Assembly: GCF_008017455.1 (NCBI RefSeq)
Contig: NZ_VRTY01000069.1
Coordinates: 1-34,176, forward strand
Direction of reading: 5' to 3'
Source: Pontibacter qinzhouensis
GTDB taxonomy: Bacteria > Bacteroidota > Bacteroidia > Cytophagales > Hymenobacteraceae
DNA length: 34,176 nt
Shown here: piece after piece, positions 7,963 through 17,700 of the stretch
Position numbering within the stretch: the first letter of the stretch is position 1
Layout of the letters: every line of letters begins with the position of its first letter
Translations under genes and position numbers: made by a program
Notes under the pieces: generated by a model
Told to the model about the DNA's origin: nothing
The model's database searches: none
Seen by the model: the letters and a program-made list of their open reading frames with translations, nothing else

Positions 7963-7990
7963 GTATGTATTGCGCTTTGAGATACAAGAC

Positions 7991-8155
7991 TCAGGATGTG
8001 CGGTAGTAGCGAAACAAAGATTCGTACTTCGTTAATCCACCTTTTGTCAGCCCTTTGAAATCTTGTGGGCGAGATCCATCAGCAATGGCAGTTCTGGGTA
8101 TAAGATTAGCATAGGTGCTGTTTCTGCTGTGATAACGGCGAGTTTCTATTTTCAT
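7991..8155 (-). CDS. Possible 54-aa protein or coding remnant
   Basis: A reverse-strand frame starts at ATG (8153-8155), reads MKIETRRYHSRNSTYANLIP and ends near YESLFRYYRTS. Its composition looks protein-like, and the frame stays open about 12 codons upstream of the ATG (through REHLCQVHG). It could therefore be the 3' part of a decayed gene rather than a true small gene. No family is recognised and no ribosome-binding site is evident. Confidence 0.22.
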   Translation of the reverse strand: MKIETRRYHSRNSTYANLIPRTAIADGSRPQDFKGLTKGGLTKYESLFRYYRTS

Positions 8156-8235
8156 TCCGTGCACCTGGCAAAGATGTTCTCTTCGTTGCTACCTGACGCA
8201 AAATGGTTGTTGGAGTAGCAGTTACCGCACAAAAG

Positions 8236-8294
8236 AATTATTCTAATCAAAATGGTCTTCCGAAGGTTTTTTTGAGAAACAGTGTAAAGGGTCT
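8236..8294 (+). repeat. Dispersed hairpin repeat, copy A
   Basis: AATTATTCTAAT box, then an A-tract, TCTTCCGAAGG hairpin and a seven-T tract. The 3' box is degenerate (AAAGGGTCT). Confidence 0.7.
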
Positions 8295-8597
8295 CAGGCC
8301 TTATATTGTTTCATAATTTTTGGTTGACCTTAGTGTCCAAGCATTGCTATGCACGAAGAGCCGCTGTACGAATTACCTCTCCATTCATTGTCACCTGACA
8401 GTGAGCTCCTGTACTGCCTGCCATTGCCGATAGCCTTAAAAAACAAGATAAATACATCCTGCTTTTCCAGGTAGATAGTTTAAATATCATTCACTCGCCC
8501 TCTCATTCACTCCATCAGAATCTCATCTGCTTCTGAAACAACCACTTAACAATTAAACAATTAATAATCAACACATTAAATAATCAGCACATTAAAC

Positions 8598-8658
8598 AAA
8601 TTATTCTAATGAAAACACCCTTCCAAAGGGTTTTGATGCGTTTTAGACTTAGGGTTAA
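8598..8658 (+). repeat. Dispersed hairpin repeat, copy B
   Basis: AAATTATTCTAATG box, AAAACACCCTT-CCA-AAGGGTTTT hairpin, and the 3' box AGGGTTAA. An AT-rich leader with AACAATTAA words precedes it, as for copies C and E. Confidence 0.8.
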
Positions 8659-8847
8659 CTGCTAATTTCAGTATGTAACTTTCTGATATAAATTCGATTT
8701 TAAGTAAATAACCTGCTGGTATGCTAATTTAATTAGTTAATTGTGAATAAATAATTCTAATATATGTAGCTTTTCTATATATATCTTTCGTATTTGCTAA
8801 AAATATTAGTAATAAATATACTAGTGCATTTAGCTTTTCAGGAGGAT

Positions 8848-9999
8848 ATGATAGAAACAGACAGCCGCACAATCGCTCATTTAGACCTTGATACATTTTT
8901 TGTGTCGGTGGAGCGCCTGCGCAACACACAGCTAAACAACAAACCCATTATTATAGGCGGCCTCTCCGACAGAGGCGTAGTAGCCAGTTGCAGCTACGAA
9001 ACCCGCTACTTTGGCGTGCACGCTGGCATGCCCATGAAAATGGCCCGGCAACTTTGCAGCGAGGCCCAAGTACTGCGCGGCGACATGGAAGCTTACAGCA
9101 AATACTCTCACCTGGTTACGCAGGTCATAGCCGACAAAGCTCCGCTCTACGAAAAAGCCTCTATAGACGAACACTACCTCGATGTAAGCGGCATGGACAA
9201 GTTCTTTGGCACCTGGAAGTGGACCAACGAACTGCGCGACACCATTATGAAAGAAACAGGGCTGCCGATTTCGTTTGGCTTGTCGGTTAACAAAACGGTT
9301 TCAAAAATCGCTACAGGTCAGGCCAAACCCAATGGCAAACTGCAGGTAACCCAGGAGAAGGTAAAACCATTTCTGGCTCCGCTCTCTATCCGTAAAATTC
9401 CGGGAGTGGGGCAGAAGAACTACCAGCTGCTGCGCAACATGGGCATACCGACTATTGAGGTGCTGACCATGATACCGGTGGAGCTGATGCAGAAAGTACT
9501 GGGCAAGGAAGGCGTTCATATCTGGGAAAAAGCCAATGGCATAGACCGCGCGCCTGTTATTCCTTACACCGAGCAAAAAACCATCAGCACGGAGCAGACC
9601 TTCGCCACCGACACCACCGACATACGCCTGCTCAACAGCCTGCTGGTGTCCATGACGGAAGGGTTGGCGTTTGAGCTGCGTCGGCAGGGCAAACTTAGCG
9701 GTTGCATTACCGTCAAGATCCGTTACGCCAACTTCGATACGCACACGCAGCAACTCTCCATCCCGTACAATGCCTCCGACCACATACTTATCGCAAAGGC
9801 CAAGGAACTGTTTCAGAAGCTCTACAACCGGCGCATGCTTATCCGGCTGCTTGGGGTGCGCCTGAGCAACCTGGTGCAGGGCTTCCAGCAGATAGACTTG
9901 TTCGAAGACACCGCTCAAATGGCCATCCTCTACCAGGCCATGGACAAAATACGCCACCGCTACGGTGAAGATGCAGTAAAGCGGGCGGTAGGGCTCTAA
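8848..9999 (+). CDS. dinB: DNA polymerase IV (Y-family translesion polymerase)
   Basis: The 383-aa Y-family polymerase starts MIETDSRTIAHLDLDTFFVSVE. Metal-binding residues are D13 (HLDLDTFF), D107 and E108 (SIDEHYLDVS). A YSKYSH motif and a helix-hairpin-helix region (IRKIPGVGQKNYQLLRNMG, about 190-210) follow, then the little-finger domain to residue 383. Length is close to the family norm. I chose the ATG at 8848 over one 54 bp upstream because the extra 18 residues (MLKILVINILVHLAFQED) do not fit the family and a GGAGG lies just before 8848, although unusually close. Pairing with a DnaE-type polymerase 358 bp downstream suggests an induced mutagenesis or translesion role. Confidence 0.95.
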   Translation: MIETDSRTIAHLDLDTFFVSVERLRNTQLNNKPIIIGGLSDRGVVASCSYETRYFGVHAGMPMKMARQLCSEAQVLRGDMEAYSKYSHLVTQVIADKAPLYEKASIDEHYLDVSGMDKFFGTWKWTNELRDTIMKETGLPISFGLSVNKTVSKIATGQAKPNGKLQVTQEKVKPFLAPLSIRKIPGVGQKNYQLLRNMGIPTIEVLTMIPVELMQKVLGKEGVHIWEKANGIDRAPVIPYTEQKTISTEQTFATDTTDIRLLNSLLVSMTEGLAFELRRQGKLSGCITVKIRYANFDTHTQQLSIPYNASDHILIAKAKELFQKLYNRRMLIRLLGVRLSNLVQGFQQIDLFEDTAQMAILYQAMDKIRHRYGEDAVKRAVGL

Positions 10000-10357
10000 G
10001 GCTTTGCCAAATTAAAAATTAGAAATTAAAAATTATCCTGGCGCGAGCGTCCTTGCTCGTGACGATCATTCCGCGGCCTCTGGCTGCTTTGTGATTCTTA
10101 CAAGTCATACACCTGCGCCAAGAATATTTTCAGTAGCACCAGGCACAAGGCTTTCTTAAGAAAGGAAATCTGTGTTCAACAGCGGCAACACCCGAAGACC
10201 TCGCAGCGTGCGCAGCTCCTGCGAGCGTCTGGTGAAGAGGTAACAACAACAGCAGGAGCGTCAACTAACAGGACCAGATGAAACACCCATACCTACAGCA
10301 CCGTCATCACCAAAAAAGTCTTGTGTTTTGTGTCCTGCATCTTGTGTCCACAAAAAA
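10000..10357. other. Intergenic region between dinB and dnaE
   Basis: No gene is supported. It contains the AAATTAAAAATTAGAAATTAA phrase just after dinB (10009-10030, also near 4614) and a GCGCGAGCGTCC/GCTCGTGACG near-palindrome (about 10040-10063). A TTTCTTAAGAAA palindrome lies near 10153. A TTGTGTC-rich run (about 10320-10350) sits directly before the dnaE start. Confidence 0.4.
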
Positions 10358-13300
10358 ATGCTAGCATTTGCACACTCTTACTACAGCCTGCGCTACGGCA
10401 CCCTGCCGGTGGAGGAGCTGGTGGCCGAGGCCAAAGCGAGAGGCTATAAGGCCCTGGCTCTGACGGATATTAATAATACATCTGGTATTTTCCCTTTCGT
10501 GCAGGCTTGCCTGAAGCAGCAGCTACAGCCACTGGTGGGTATCGAGTTCCGGCGCGATAACCACTGGCTTTACACCGGTGTCGCTCAAAACCAGCAGGGC
10601 TTCCGGGAACTTAACAGCTTTCTGAGCCGCTACCTGCTCCGGCACCAGCCGCTGCCCCATGTGCCTCCTGCCTTTGAGCATGCAGTCGTTATTTATCCTT
10701 TTTTGGAGAACAAACGGGAGCAGCCTTTGCGGGAGAATGAGTATATGGCCGTTGCGCCTAGCGACCTGAACAAGCTGCTCTTTTCGGATCTGCGGAAAAA
10801 CCCGGAAAAGCTGCTGATGTGGGGGCTGTTCACCTGCCAAAACGAAAACGGCTATGCCCTGCACCGGCACCTGCGCGCCATCGACAACAACATTCTGCTT
10901 AGCCAGCTGCAGCCTGTTCATGGCCTGGCCGAAGATGCCTGCTTCTGCGACGCCAGCGAGTTTCTGGCCCATTACCAGCGTTTCCCGGAGCTGATCCGGA
11001 ACACCGAGAAGCTGGTGGAGCAAGCAATCTTTACCTTCGATTTCAGCAGCCGCAAGAACAGGCGCACCTTTACCGGCACTACCTACGACGACAAGCTGCT
11101 GCTCGAGAAGCTCGCCTGGGACGGCCTGCGCAAGCGGTATGGCGCTCAGCATAAAGAGGCCAAAGAGCGGGTGGCGCACGAGCTGGCCATTATCGATAAA
11201 CTGGGTTTCTGTTCCTACTTCCTCATCACCTGGGATGTGATCCGCTACTCCATGAGCCGGGGCTTCTACCATGTGGGGCGGGGCAGCGGGGCCAACAGCG
11301 TAGTAGCCTACTGCCTCCACATTACCGATGTAGACCCGATAGAACTGGACCTGTACTTCGAGCGTTTCCTGAACCCCAAACGTACGAGCCCTCCCGATTT
11401 CGACATAGACTACAGCTGGGACGAGCGCGACGAGGTGCTTGATTACATTTTTAAGCGTTACGGGCGGGAGCACACGGCGCTGCTCGGGGCCATGAGTACC
11501 TTTCAGCAAAACTCCATCCTACGGGAGCTGGGCAAGGTATATGGTCTGCCAAAGTCGGAGCTCGATGCATTGGTGGCGCAGCCGCAGGCCCCTGAAAATG
11601 CCAACCACCTTACCAAAGAGATTTTCCGGTACGGGCACCTGCTCACCGATTTTCCGAATGTCCGCTCCATCCATGCCGGTGGTGTGCTGATATCGGAAGA
11701 ACCCATCACGAACTTTACTGCCCTGGATTTGCCTCCTAAAGGGTTGCCAACGAGCCAGTGGGACATGTACATTGCCGAAGAAATAGGGTTCGAGAAACTC
11801 GACATTCTGAGCCAGCGCGGTATTGGCCATATAAAAGAATGTGTGCAGCTGGTGCAGCAAAATAAGGGCATTAAAATAGATGCACACGATGTGGCGCGTT
11901 TTAAGCAGGACGAGCAGGTGCGGGAGCAACTGAAGTCCGGCGACACCATCGGCTGTTTCTACATTGAAAGCCCGGCTATGCGGGGGCTGCTCAAAAAGCT
12001 GCGCTGCGACAATTACCTGTCGCTGGTGGCGGCCAGTTCTATTATCCGGCCGGGCGTGGCGAAGTCGGGGATGATGCGTGCTTATATCCAGCGTTTCCAC
12101 GACCCGGGCAAAATAGAGCACCTGCACCCGGTTATGGGGGAGCAGTTGCAGGAGACCTACGGTGTAATGGTGTACCAGGAGGACGTGTTAAAAGTGTGCC
12201 ACCATTTCGCAGGCCTCGGCCTGGCTGATGCGGATGTGCTGCGCCGGGGCATGAGCGGCAAGTTTCGCTCCAAAGTTGAGTTCCAGAAACTGGTCGATAA
12301 GTTCTTCGCCAGCTGCCGCACCAAAGGCTACCCCGAGGCCACCATACAGGAGGTGTGGCGGCAGGTGGAGTCTTTTGCCGGTTACTCCTTCTCCAAAGCA
12401 CACTCTGCCTCTTTTGCCGTGGAGAGTTACCAGAGCCTGTTCCTGAAAACTTACTACCCGCTGGAGTTTATGGTGGCTGTTATCAACAACTTCGGAGGGT
12501 TTTACAAAACATGGGTGTATGTGCAGCAAGCCGGTAAGGCAGGCGGCACGGTGCACCTGCCTTGCGTAAACCACAGCCTCTATCATACTACCGTTATAGG
12601 TCAAGATGTATACCTGGGGCTGGTGCACCTTCAGAACCTGGAGCAGAAGGTGGCTTATAAAGTGGTGGCGGAGCGGGAGGAGAATGGGCCATATATGAAT
12701 CTTGAAGAATTTATCAGGTGCACGCAGATTTCGTTGGAGCAGCTTCTGATCCTGGTGCGGGTGCAGGCGCTGCGCTTTACTGGCAAAACCAAAAAGGCGC
12801 TGCTCTGGGAGGCGCACTTCCTGCTAGGGCATAAGGCTGGCAGCCACAACAACCCGCTGCTGTTCCAGGCGCCTGCCAAAGCCCCTGCCTTACCCGCTCT
12901 CCACGATACGCTGGAAGAAGATGCCTACGACGAAATGGAACTGCTCGGTTTCCCCGTCAGCTGCTCTTATTTCGACCTGTTGCAGACCATGGCTCGTGGC
13001 GATGTGGCCGCAAAAGAACTCTTGCAGTACGTAGGGCAGCAGGTGCGCATGATGGGCATACTCGTGGCAACAAAGCATGTGTGCACCGTAAGGGGGGATC
13101 TGATGCAGTTCGGCACTTTCCTGGATGCAGCCGGCGACTTTTTCGACACCGTGCATTTCCCGCCTTCGCTCAGAGGCTGGCCCTTCAGGGGCAACGGCGT
13201 GTACCTGCTCTATGGCAAAGTGGTAGAGGAGTTCAACTTCCCGAGCATGGAGGTGGAGAAGATGGCAAAGCTGCCGTTCCGAAAAGACCCGAGGTATTGA
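10358..13300 (+). CDS. dnaE2: DNA polymerase III alpha subunit, DnaE/error-prone-like C-family polymerase
   Basis: The 980-aa product starts MLAFAHSYYSLRYGTLPVEEL, a PHP-domain beginning. The second His of the usual H-x-x-x-H is present (H6) but the first is absent. The C-family catalytic core shows GRGSGANSVVAYC (about 309-321), PPDFDIDYSWDER with D349 and D351, and GFEKLDIL with D482 as the likely third acidic ligand. YGVMVYQEDV and a tandem HhH follow, and a C-terminal OB-like region (VRMMGILVATKHVCTVRG, about 897-914) ends the protein. It is shorter than replicative DnaE and lies beside dinB, so I infer an error-prone or DnaE2-like role. The ATG at 10358 was chosen because the 10 upstream residues are unlike the family. 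Confidence 0.85.
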   Translation: MLAFAHSYYSLRYGTLPVEELVAEAKARGYKALALTDINNTSGIFPFVQACLKQQLQPLVGIEFRRDNHWLYTGVAQNQQGFRELNSFLSRYLLRHQPLPHVPPAFEHAVVIYPFLENKREQPLRENEYMAVAPSDLNKLLFSDLRKNPEKLLMWGLFTCQNENGYALHRHLRAIDNNILLSQLQPVHGLAEDACFCDASEFLAHYQRFPELIRNTEKLVEQAIFTFDFSSRKNRRTFTGTTYDDKLLLEKLAWDGLRKRYGAQHKEAKERVAHELAIIDKLGFCSYFLITWDVIRYSMSRGFYHVGRGSGANSVVAYCLHITDVDPIELDLYFERFLNPKRTSPPDFDIDYSWDERDEVLDYIFKRYGREHTALLGAMSTFQQNSILRELGKVYGLPKSELDALVAQPQAPENANHLTKEIFRYGHLLTDFPNVRSIHAGGVLISEEPITNFTALDLPPKGLPTSQWDMYIAEEIGFEKLDILSQRGIGHIKECVQLVQQNKGIKIDAHDVARFKQDEQVREQLKSGDTIGCFYIESPAMRGLLKKLRCDNYLSLVAASSIIRPGVAKSGMMRAYIQRFHDPGKIEHLHPVMGEQLQETYGVMVYQEDVLKVCHHFAGLGLADADVLRRGMSGKFRSKVEFQKLVDKFFASCRTKGYPEATIQEVWRQVESFAGYSFSKAHSASFAVESYQSLFLKTYYPLEFMVAVINNFGGFYKTWVYVQQAGKAGGTVHLPCVNHSLYHTTVIGQDVYLGLVHLQNLEQKVAYKVVAEREENGPYMNLEEFIRCTQISLEQLLILVRVQALRFTGKTKKALLWEAHFLLGHKAGSHNNPLLFQAPAKAPALPALHDTLEEDAYDEMELLGFPVSCSYFDLLQTMARGDVAAKELLQYVGQQVRMMGILVATKHVCTVRGDLMQFGTFLDAAGDFFDTVHFPPSLRGWPFRGNGVYLLYGKVVEEFNFPSMEVEKMAKLPFRKDPRY

Positions 13301-13310
13301 GGGAGGTAGA

Positions 13311-13406
13311 AAGTTAAAAAGTTTGAGAGTTAGAAAGTTAGAAACTTTGCTGAGCAGCCATTTAACAATTTAACTATCAACAATCAGCAACCAACAACCA
13401 GCAACC
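13311..13406 (+). repeat. Leader-type intergenic repeat before copy C
   Basis: GTTAGAAAGTTAG, then CTGAGCAGCCATTTAACAA, then a CAACAATCAGCAACCAACAA run leading into hairpin repeat C. The same ordered words (GTTAGAAAGTTAG, CTGAGCAGCCATTCAACAA, CAACC) precede repeat E at about 18481-18530. A looser version precedes copy B. Confidence 0.6.
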
Positions 13407-13465
13407 AATTATTCAGATAAAAACAGCCTTCCAACAGAAAAATAGCTTTTTTAATCGAAGGGTTG
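13407..13465 (+). repeat. Dispersed hairpin repeat, copy C
   Basis: AATTATTCAGATAAAAACAG box, CCTTCC half-hairpin, T-tract, and the 3' box GAAGGGTTG. The right end overlaps the last codons and stop of the reverse-strand AraC gene (stop at 13451-13453). Confidence 0.65.
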
Positions 13466-14335
13466 TTGCAGCAAGAGGCATTCTTTTTTGTATTGCAGGG
13501 GTGTTTTACCTGTAATGTCGCGGAATTGTTTGTTGAAGTTAGATAAGGTGTTGAAGCCGCTCTCGTAGCAAACCTGGCTGATGTTCAGGTCTTCGTCGTT
13601 GAGGAGCTTGCAGGCATGGCCGATCCGGATTTCGCTCAAAAAGTCGGAGAACGATTTGTTTACCCGCGATTTAAAGTACCGGCTGAACGAGCTTAAGGAC
13701 ATGTTGGCAATGGCAGCCACTTCTTCCAGCGAAATTTTTTTATCGAAGTTGTTGATCACGTGTTCGTACACCCGGTTCATGCGGTCTTTCTCCGATTCTT
13801 TGTTCAGGTTTACGTAACCGGCTGTGGCAATTGGGTGGCAGTCGTGCGAGAGAGCCAGGGTCTGCAGAATCCGGAGCAGCTGTATAAGGCTGTCTACTCC
13901 TTTGAGCCTGGTTAACGCCAGCATCATGTTGCTTACCCGTGCGTTCGTTGGGCCGGTAATTTCAAGTCCGCGTTTAGAGTTTTGCAGCAGGTGCAGAATA
14001 TCCTTCATCTCCTCTTTCTGCTGAATGGTGTTACCCAGAAAATCTTCTTTAAAATAAATGACGATGCCCCGCGTCTGAAGCTCGCCTGTTTTCTCGAAAT
14101 ACTCGTTGTTACTGCGCCAGAGGTGGGGGAGGTCTGGCCCCATCAGCACCATATCGTTCTCCTTAAATGTCTTGATGTTGTCTCCTATAAACCGCGTGCC
14201 CCTTCCCTCCAGCACAAAGAACAGCTGGTACTCCGGGTGGAAGTGCCAGTTAGGGTCGAAATAAGGGGCAACAAGCTCTTTCAACATAAAAGCTTTGTTA
14301 TCCGGTATGGCAGATTTTCGGGCTACAACTTTCAA
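13451..14335 (-). CDS. AraC-family transcriptional regulator with N-terminal cupin sensor
   Basis: The 294-aa regulator has a cupin-like N-terminal domain (about 20-100; WHFHPEYQLFFVLEGRGTRFIGD, then DMVLMGPDLPHLWRS) and two C-terminal HTH motifs. These lie at about 210-232 (ISLEEVAAIANMSLSSFSRYFKSR) and 255-285 (LNISQVCYESGFNTLSNFNKQFRDITGKTP). The cupin half probably binds a sugar. It is transcribed divergently from the ThuA/PVC dehydrogenase gene across a 439-bp AT-rich spacer, so it probably controls that sugar locus. Its last five codons overlap the 3' box of a dispersed repeat, so the C-terminal QQPFD tail may be repeat-derived. Confidence 0.92.
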   Translation of the reverse strand: MKVVARKSAIPDNKAFMLKELVAPYFDPNWHFHPEYQLFFVLEGRGTRFIGDNIKTFKENDMVLMGPDLPHLWRSNNEYFEKTGELQTRGIVIYFKEDFLGNTIQQKEEMKDILHLLQNSKRGLEITGPTNARVSNMMLALTRLKGVDSLIQLLRILQTLALSHDCHPIATAGYVNLNKESEKDRMNRVYEHVINNFDKKISLEEVAAIANMSLSSFSRYFKSRVNKSFSDFLSEIRIGHACKLLNDEDLNISQVCYESGFNTLSNFNKQFRDITGKTPLQYKKECLLLQQPFD

Positions 14336-14774
14336 GATTTACACCTGTTTTGCTTATATAGAGCGTAATATTATGAAATAGTTGGCAAAATACAGTCAGT
14401 TTTAGCTAACAAACAGTAGGTTTTTTGAAAAAATAATTAGGATTATTGTTAAGCTGATAAATTATCAGAGGCATAGAGAGGTTTGAAATAGAAAGCAGTA
14501 GAAGAGTAGCCAGCTAATTAAAATCCAGACAATCCTTTTCAGTAGGAAAATTTTTTGATTTAAAAAAATAACTATCGTAAGTTCGTTTATTGTTTTTTGA
14601 AGCGCTCCTATAACACTACATTTTAATATTTTATGCGAGCCCAAATCATATGCCTTTATATGGCAGGAGCAGGTAATTGGTTTAGATAAGATAACACAAA
14701 GTTACCACTGGCAGCATGACCTTCCTGCTTCACTTAAGGCTAAAAATTGCACCATTCATACCAAACAAACTCTT
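14336..14774. promoter_or_regulatory. Divergent promoter region between the AraC regulator and the sugar-oxidation genes
   Basis: AT-rich 439-bp spacer with no gene. It probably holds promoters for both directions and AraC operators. I could not pick a convincing TTTG/TAnnTTTG pair or a paired direct repeat by eye. A small ATATGCC/TGGCA hairpin lies near 14648-14665. Confidence 0.45.
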
Positions 14775-17700
14775 ATGAGGAAGTTACTTTATATACTAAT
14801 TGTCAGTACCACCGTTTTCAGCAGCTGTGCAAAAAAGACCCTTTCCGACCAGAGCGCGCAAACCTTGCCGCCAGCCAAACGCGTGGAGATTCTGTTTCTG
14901 GGGCACGATAGCAAGCATCATAACTCCGAAAAGTTTGCCCCAATGCTCGGGCTTCCTTTGTTCCAGAAAGGCATTAACATTACCTATACCTCCGACCTTT
15001 CTGATCTGACCCTGGAGAACCTGAACAAGTACGATGGCCTTATGATCTATGCCAATCACGATCAGGTAACACCAGAGGTAGAAGAGTCGATAAGAGCTTA
15101 TGTGGAAGGTGGTAAAGGTCTGATACCAGTGCACAGCGCCTCTTTCTGCTTCCGCAATTCCGATTGGTATGTGCAAGCTGTGGGCGGGCAGTTTAAGTCG
15201 CACCGGGCAGGTACGTTTACTGCTGCCATAACCAAGCCCGAACATGAAATTATGCAAGGCTTAACTGAATTCGAAACCTGGGATGAAACTTATGTGCACA
15301 GCAAAATAAACCCGGACATGATGGTGCTGATGGAGCGGGTGGAGGGTAGCCACCGCGAACCCTGGACCTGGATAAGAACACAAGGCAAAGGCCGTGTATT
15401 TTATACCGCCTATGGGCACGACGAGCGTACCTGGGGAAATCCGGGCTTCCATAAGCTAATGGAGAACGGTATTTTGTGGGCAGTCGGTGATCAGGCAAAA
15501 AGCCAGCTGGAAAGGCTAAACCTGCCGAAGCCTATTTTTGCAGATGCCGATGTGCCAAACTACGAAAAGCGCGAAATACCTCCAAAGTTTCAGCATGCCT
15601 TAACACCCGCAGAATCGCAGATGCTGACACAGGTTCCAGTAGATTTCGACCTGCAACTATTCGCCTCCGAACCCGACATTATTAACCCCATTGCCATGGC
15701 CTGGGATGAAAAAGGCCGCCTATTTGTAATAGAGACAGTTGATTACCCGAACGAGGTACGCGACGAAGAAGGTGTTGGCAACGATAGAATAAAAATTTGC
15801 GAAGACACAGATGGCGACGGCAAAGCTGATAAGTTTACCATATTCGCTGATGGCCTGAACATACCTACCAGCATTACCTTCGCCAACGGTGGCGTGGTGG
15901 TGGCCCAGGCACCGCATTTCCTGTTCCTGAAAGACACTGATGGCGACGATAAAGCTGATGTAAAGCAAAAGCTGATGACCGGTTGGGGAAAAAGCGATAC
16001 GCATGCCGGTCCTTCAAACCTGAAATACGGCCTCGACAATAAAGTTTGGGGTGTGTTAGGCTATGCGGGTTTCGAGGGCACCGTAAGTGGGCAGCAGCAT
16101 AAATTCAGCCAAGGAGTCTATCGCTTCGACCCTAACGGGGAGAACCTGGAGTACCTGGGCCGCACCACGAACAACACCTGGGGCCTTGGTTTCTCGGAGG
16201 AGTTCGATGTGTTTATTTCCACAGCCAATGGTTTGCACAGTGCCTACTTTGCCATGTCGAACCAATACGTGAAACGTACGGTAGCAGGCGGCTCAGGTAA
16301 CACGGTTTACAAAACAGACTCACACTTCGATATGCCACACGTAACACCTTATTTGCGGCAAGTAGATTACCATGGAGGTTTTACGGCAGCGGCTGGCCAT
16401 AACCTGTACACAGCCCGAAACTATCCTAAGTCTTTCTGGAACAGGGTAGGGCTGGTGTGCGAGCCGACTGGCCGGGTGCTGCATAAGGCTGTGCTGGAGC
16501 GGCAAGGAGCAGGCTACACCGAAAAAAACGGCTTCAACCTGCTTGCCAGCGCAGATGAATGGTTTTCGCCGGTTCATGCCGAAGTAGGACCCGATGGCGC
16601 CGTTTGGGTAGCCGATTGGTACAACTTCATCATACAGCACAATCCTACTCCTCGTGGCTTCGATAACGGAAAAGGAAACGCCTACATTAACCCCTTGCGC
16701 GACAGCGGGCACGGCCGTATTTACAGGGTGGTGTATAAAGGAGCTAAACCTTACGAGCCCATGCAACTCAGCGCCGGCAACACCGAAGCCTTGCTGGCAG
16801 CCTTACAAAACGACAATATGTTCTGGCGCACCACAGCGCAGCGTCTGATAGTAGAAAGCCAGAACAAAGCCGTGATTCCAGGTTTGTATAAACTCATCAA
16901 TAACCAGGAGGTAGACGAAATCGGCCTGAATAGTCCTGCAGTACACGCCCTGTGGACCTTGCATGGTTTGGGCGCTTTAGATGGCACAAACGCAGAAGCA
17001 CTGGAAGTTGTAACCAAAGCGTTGCGCCACCCGGCAGCCGGTGTGCGAAAAAATGCCGCGCAGGTGTTGCCTAAAAATCAAAAATCACTGAACAACATCA
17101 TTCAGGCAAACCTGTTGCAAGACCCGGATCTGAAAACACGTATGGCAGCAGTTTTAGCCATAGCCGATATGCCAGCCTCTGCAGAAGCAGGCAAACTGAT
17201 TTACGCCGCCAGCCAGGGAGCCGAAGTCGGGAAAGATGAGTATCTGCCGCAGGCGTTTTTTGCCGCAGCCCTTACGCACCAGGATGGCTTTATGCAGGTA
17301 GCAAAAAAGGACCCACACATCGCGCACAAACCGGATTCGGTTCTTACGCTGTCAGAGCGAATAGTGAAAGGCCTCACGAATGAGCTTTACACCCTCAACA
17401 GGCGTTCTGCTATCATGTTCCCGCCAGATGTTGCCAATAAAGAAATTAAAATTGAAACATCTATCGGACCCTCTGCCAACGGCCTCGATGGGGTAGTGGT
17501 AGCACAGGGCGGTAAAGATGCCGGATATAGCCTCTATGTGCAGGATAATAAGCTGCATTGGGTCGTAAAACAACACGGTAAAACCTACAAAGCAAGCGCT
17601 GCCTCAGCCTTGCCGGATGAGCGCGTGTCGGTGGTGGCAAAACTTTTGGCGGGTGGCCACATGACAGTAACAGTAAACAACAAGCAAGTTGCCACGGCTA

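Larger units (their letters stand above)
7963..8847. other. Long intergenic region with two dispersed repeat copies
   Basis: This 885-bp gap between the SRAP gene and dinB holds a possible 54-aa reverse-strand frame (7991-8155) and two copies of the ~60-bp hairpin repeat (8236-8294 and 8598-8658). An AT-rich leader of repeated ACAATTAA/ATCAGCAC words (about 8545-8597) precedes the second copy. The last 150 bp are very AT-rich and probably hold the dinB promoter, but no clean TTTG/TAnnTTTG pair was identified. Confidence 0.5.

Noticed and set aside
10523..11509. 328-aa reverse-strand frame
   Set aside because: It lies inside the dnaE gene opposite a strongly supported polymerase frame. High-GC coding DNA often leaves such open shadows.
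14520..14570. Possible repeat copy in the AraC/ThuA spacer (CCTTTTCAGTAGG)
   Set aside because: The stem has mismatches at each pair, the 5' and 3' boxes are missing, and it fits random AT-rich sequence.
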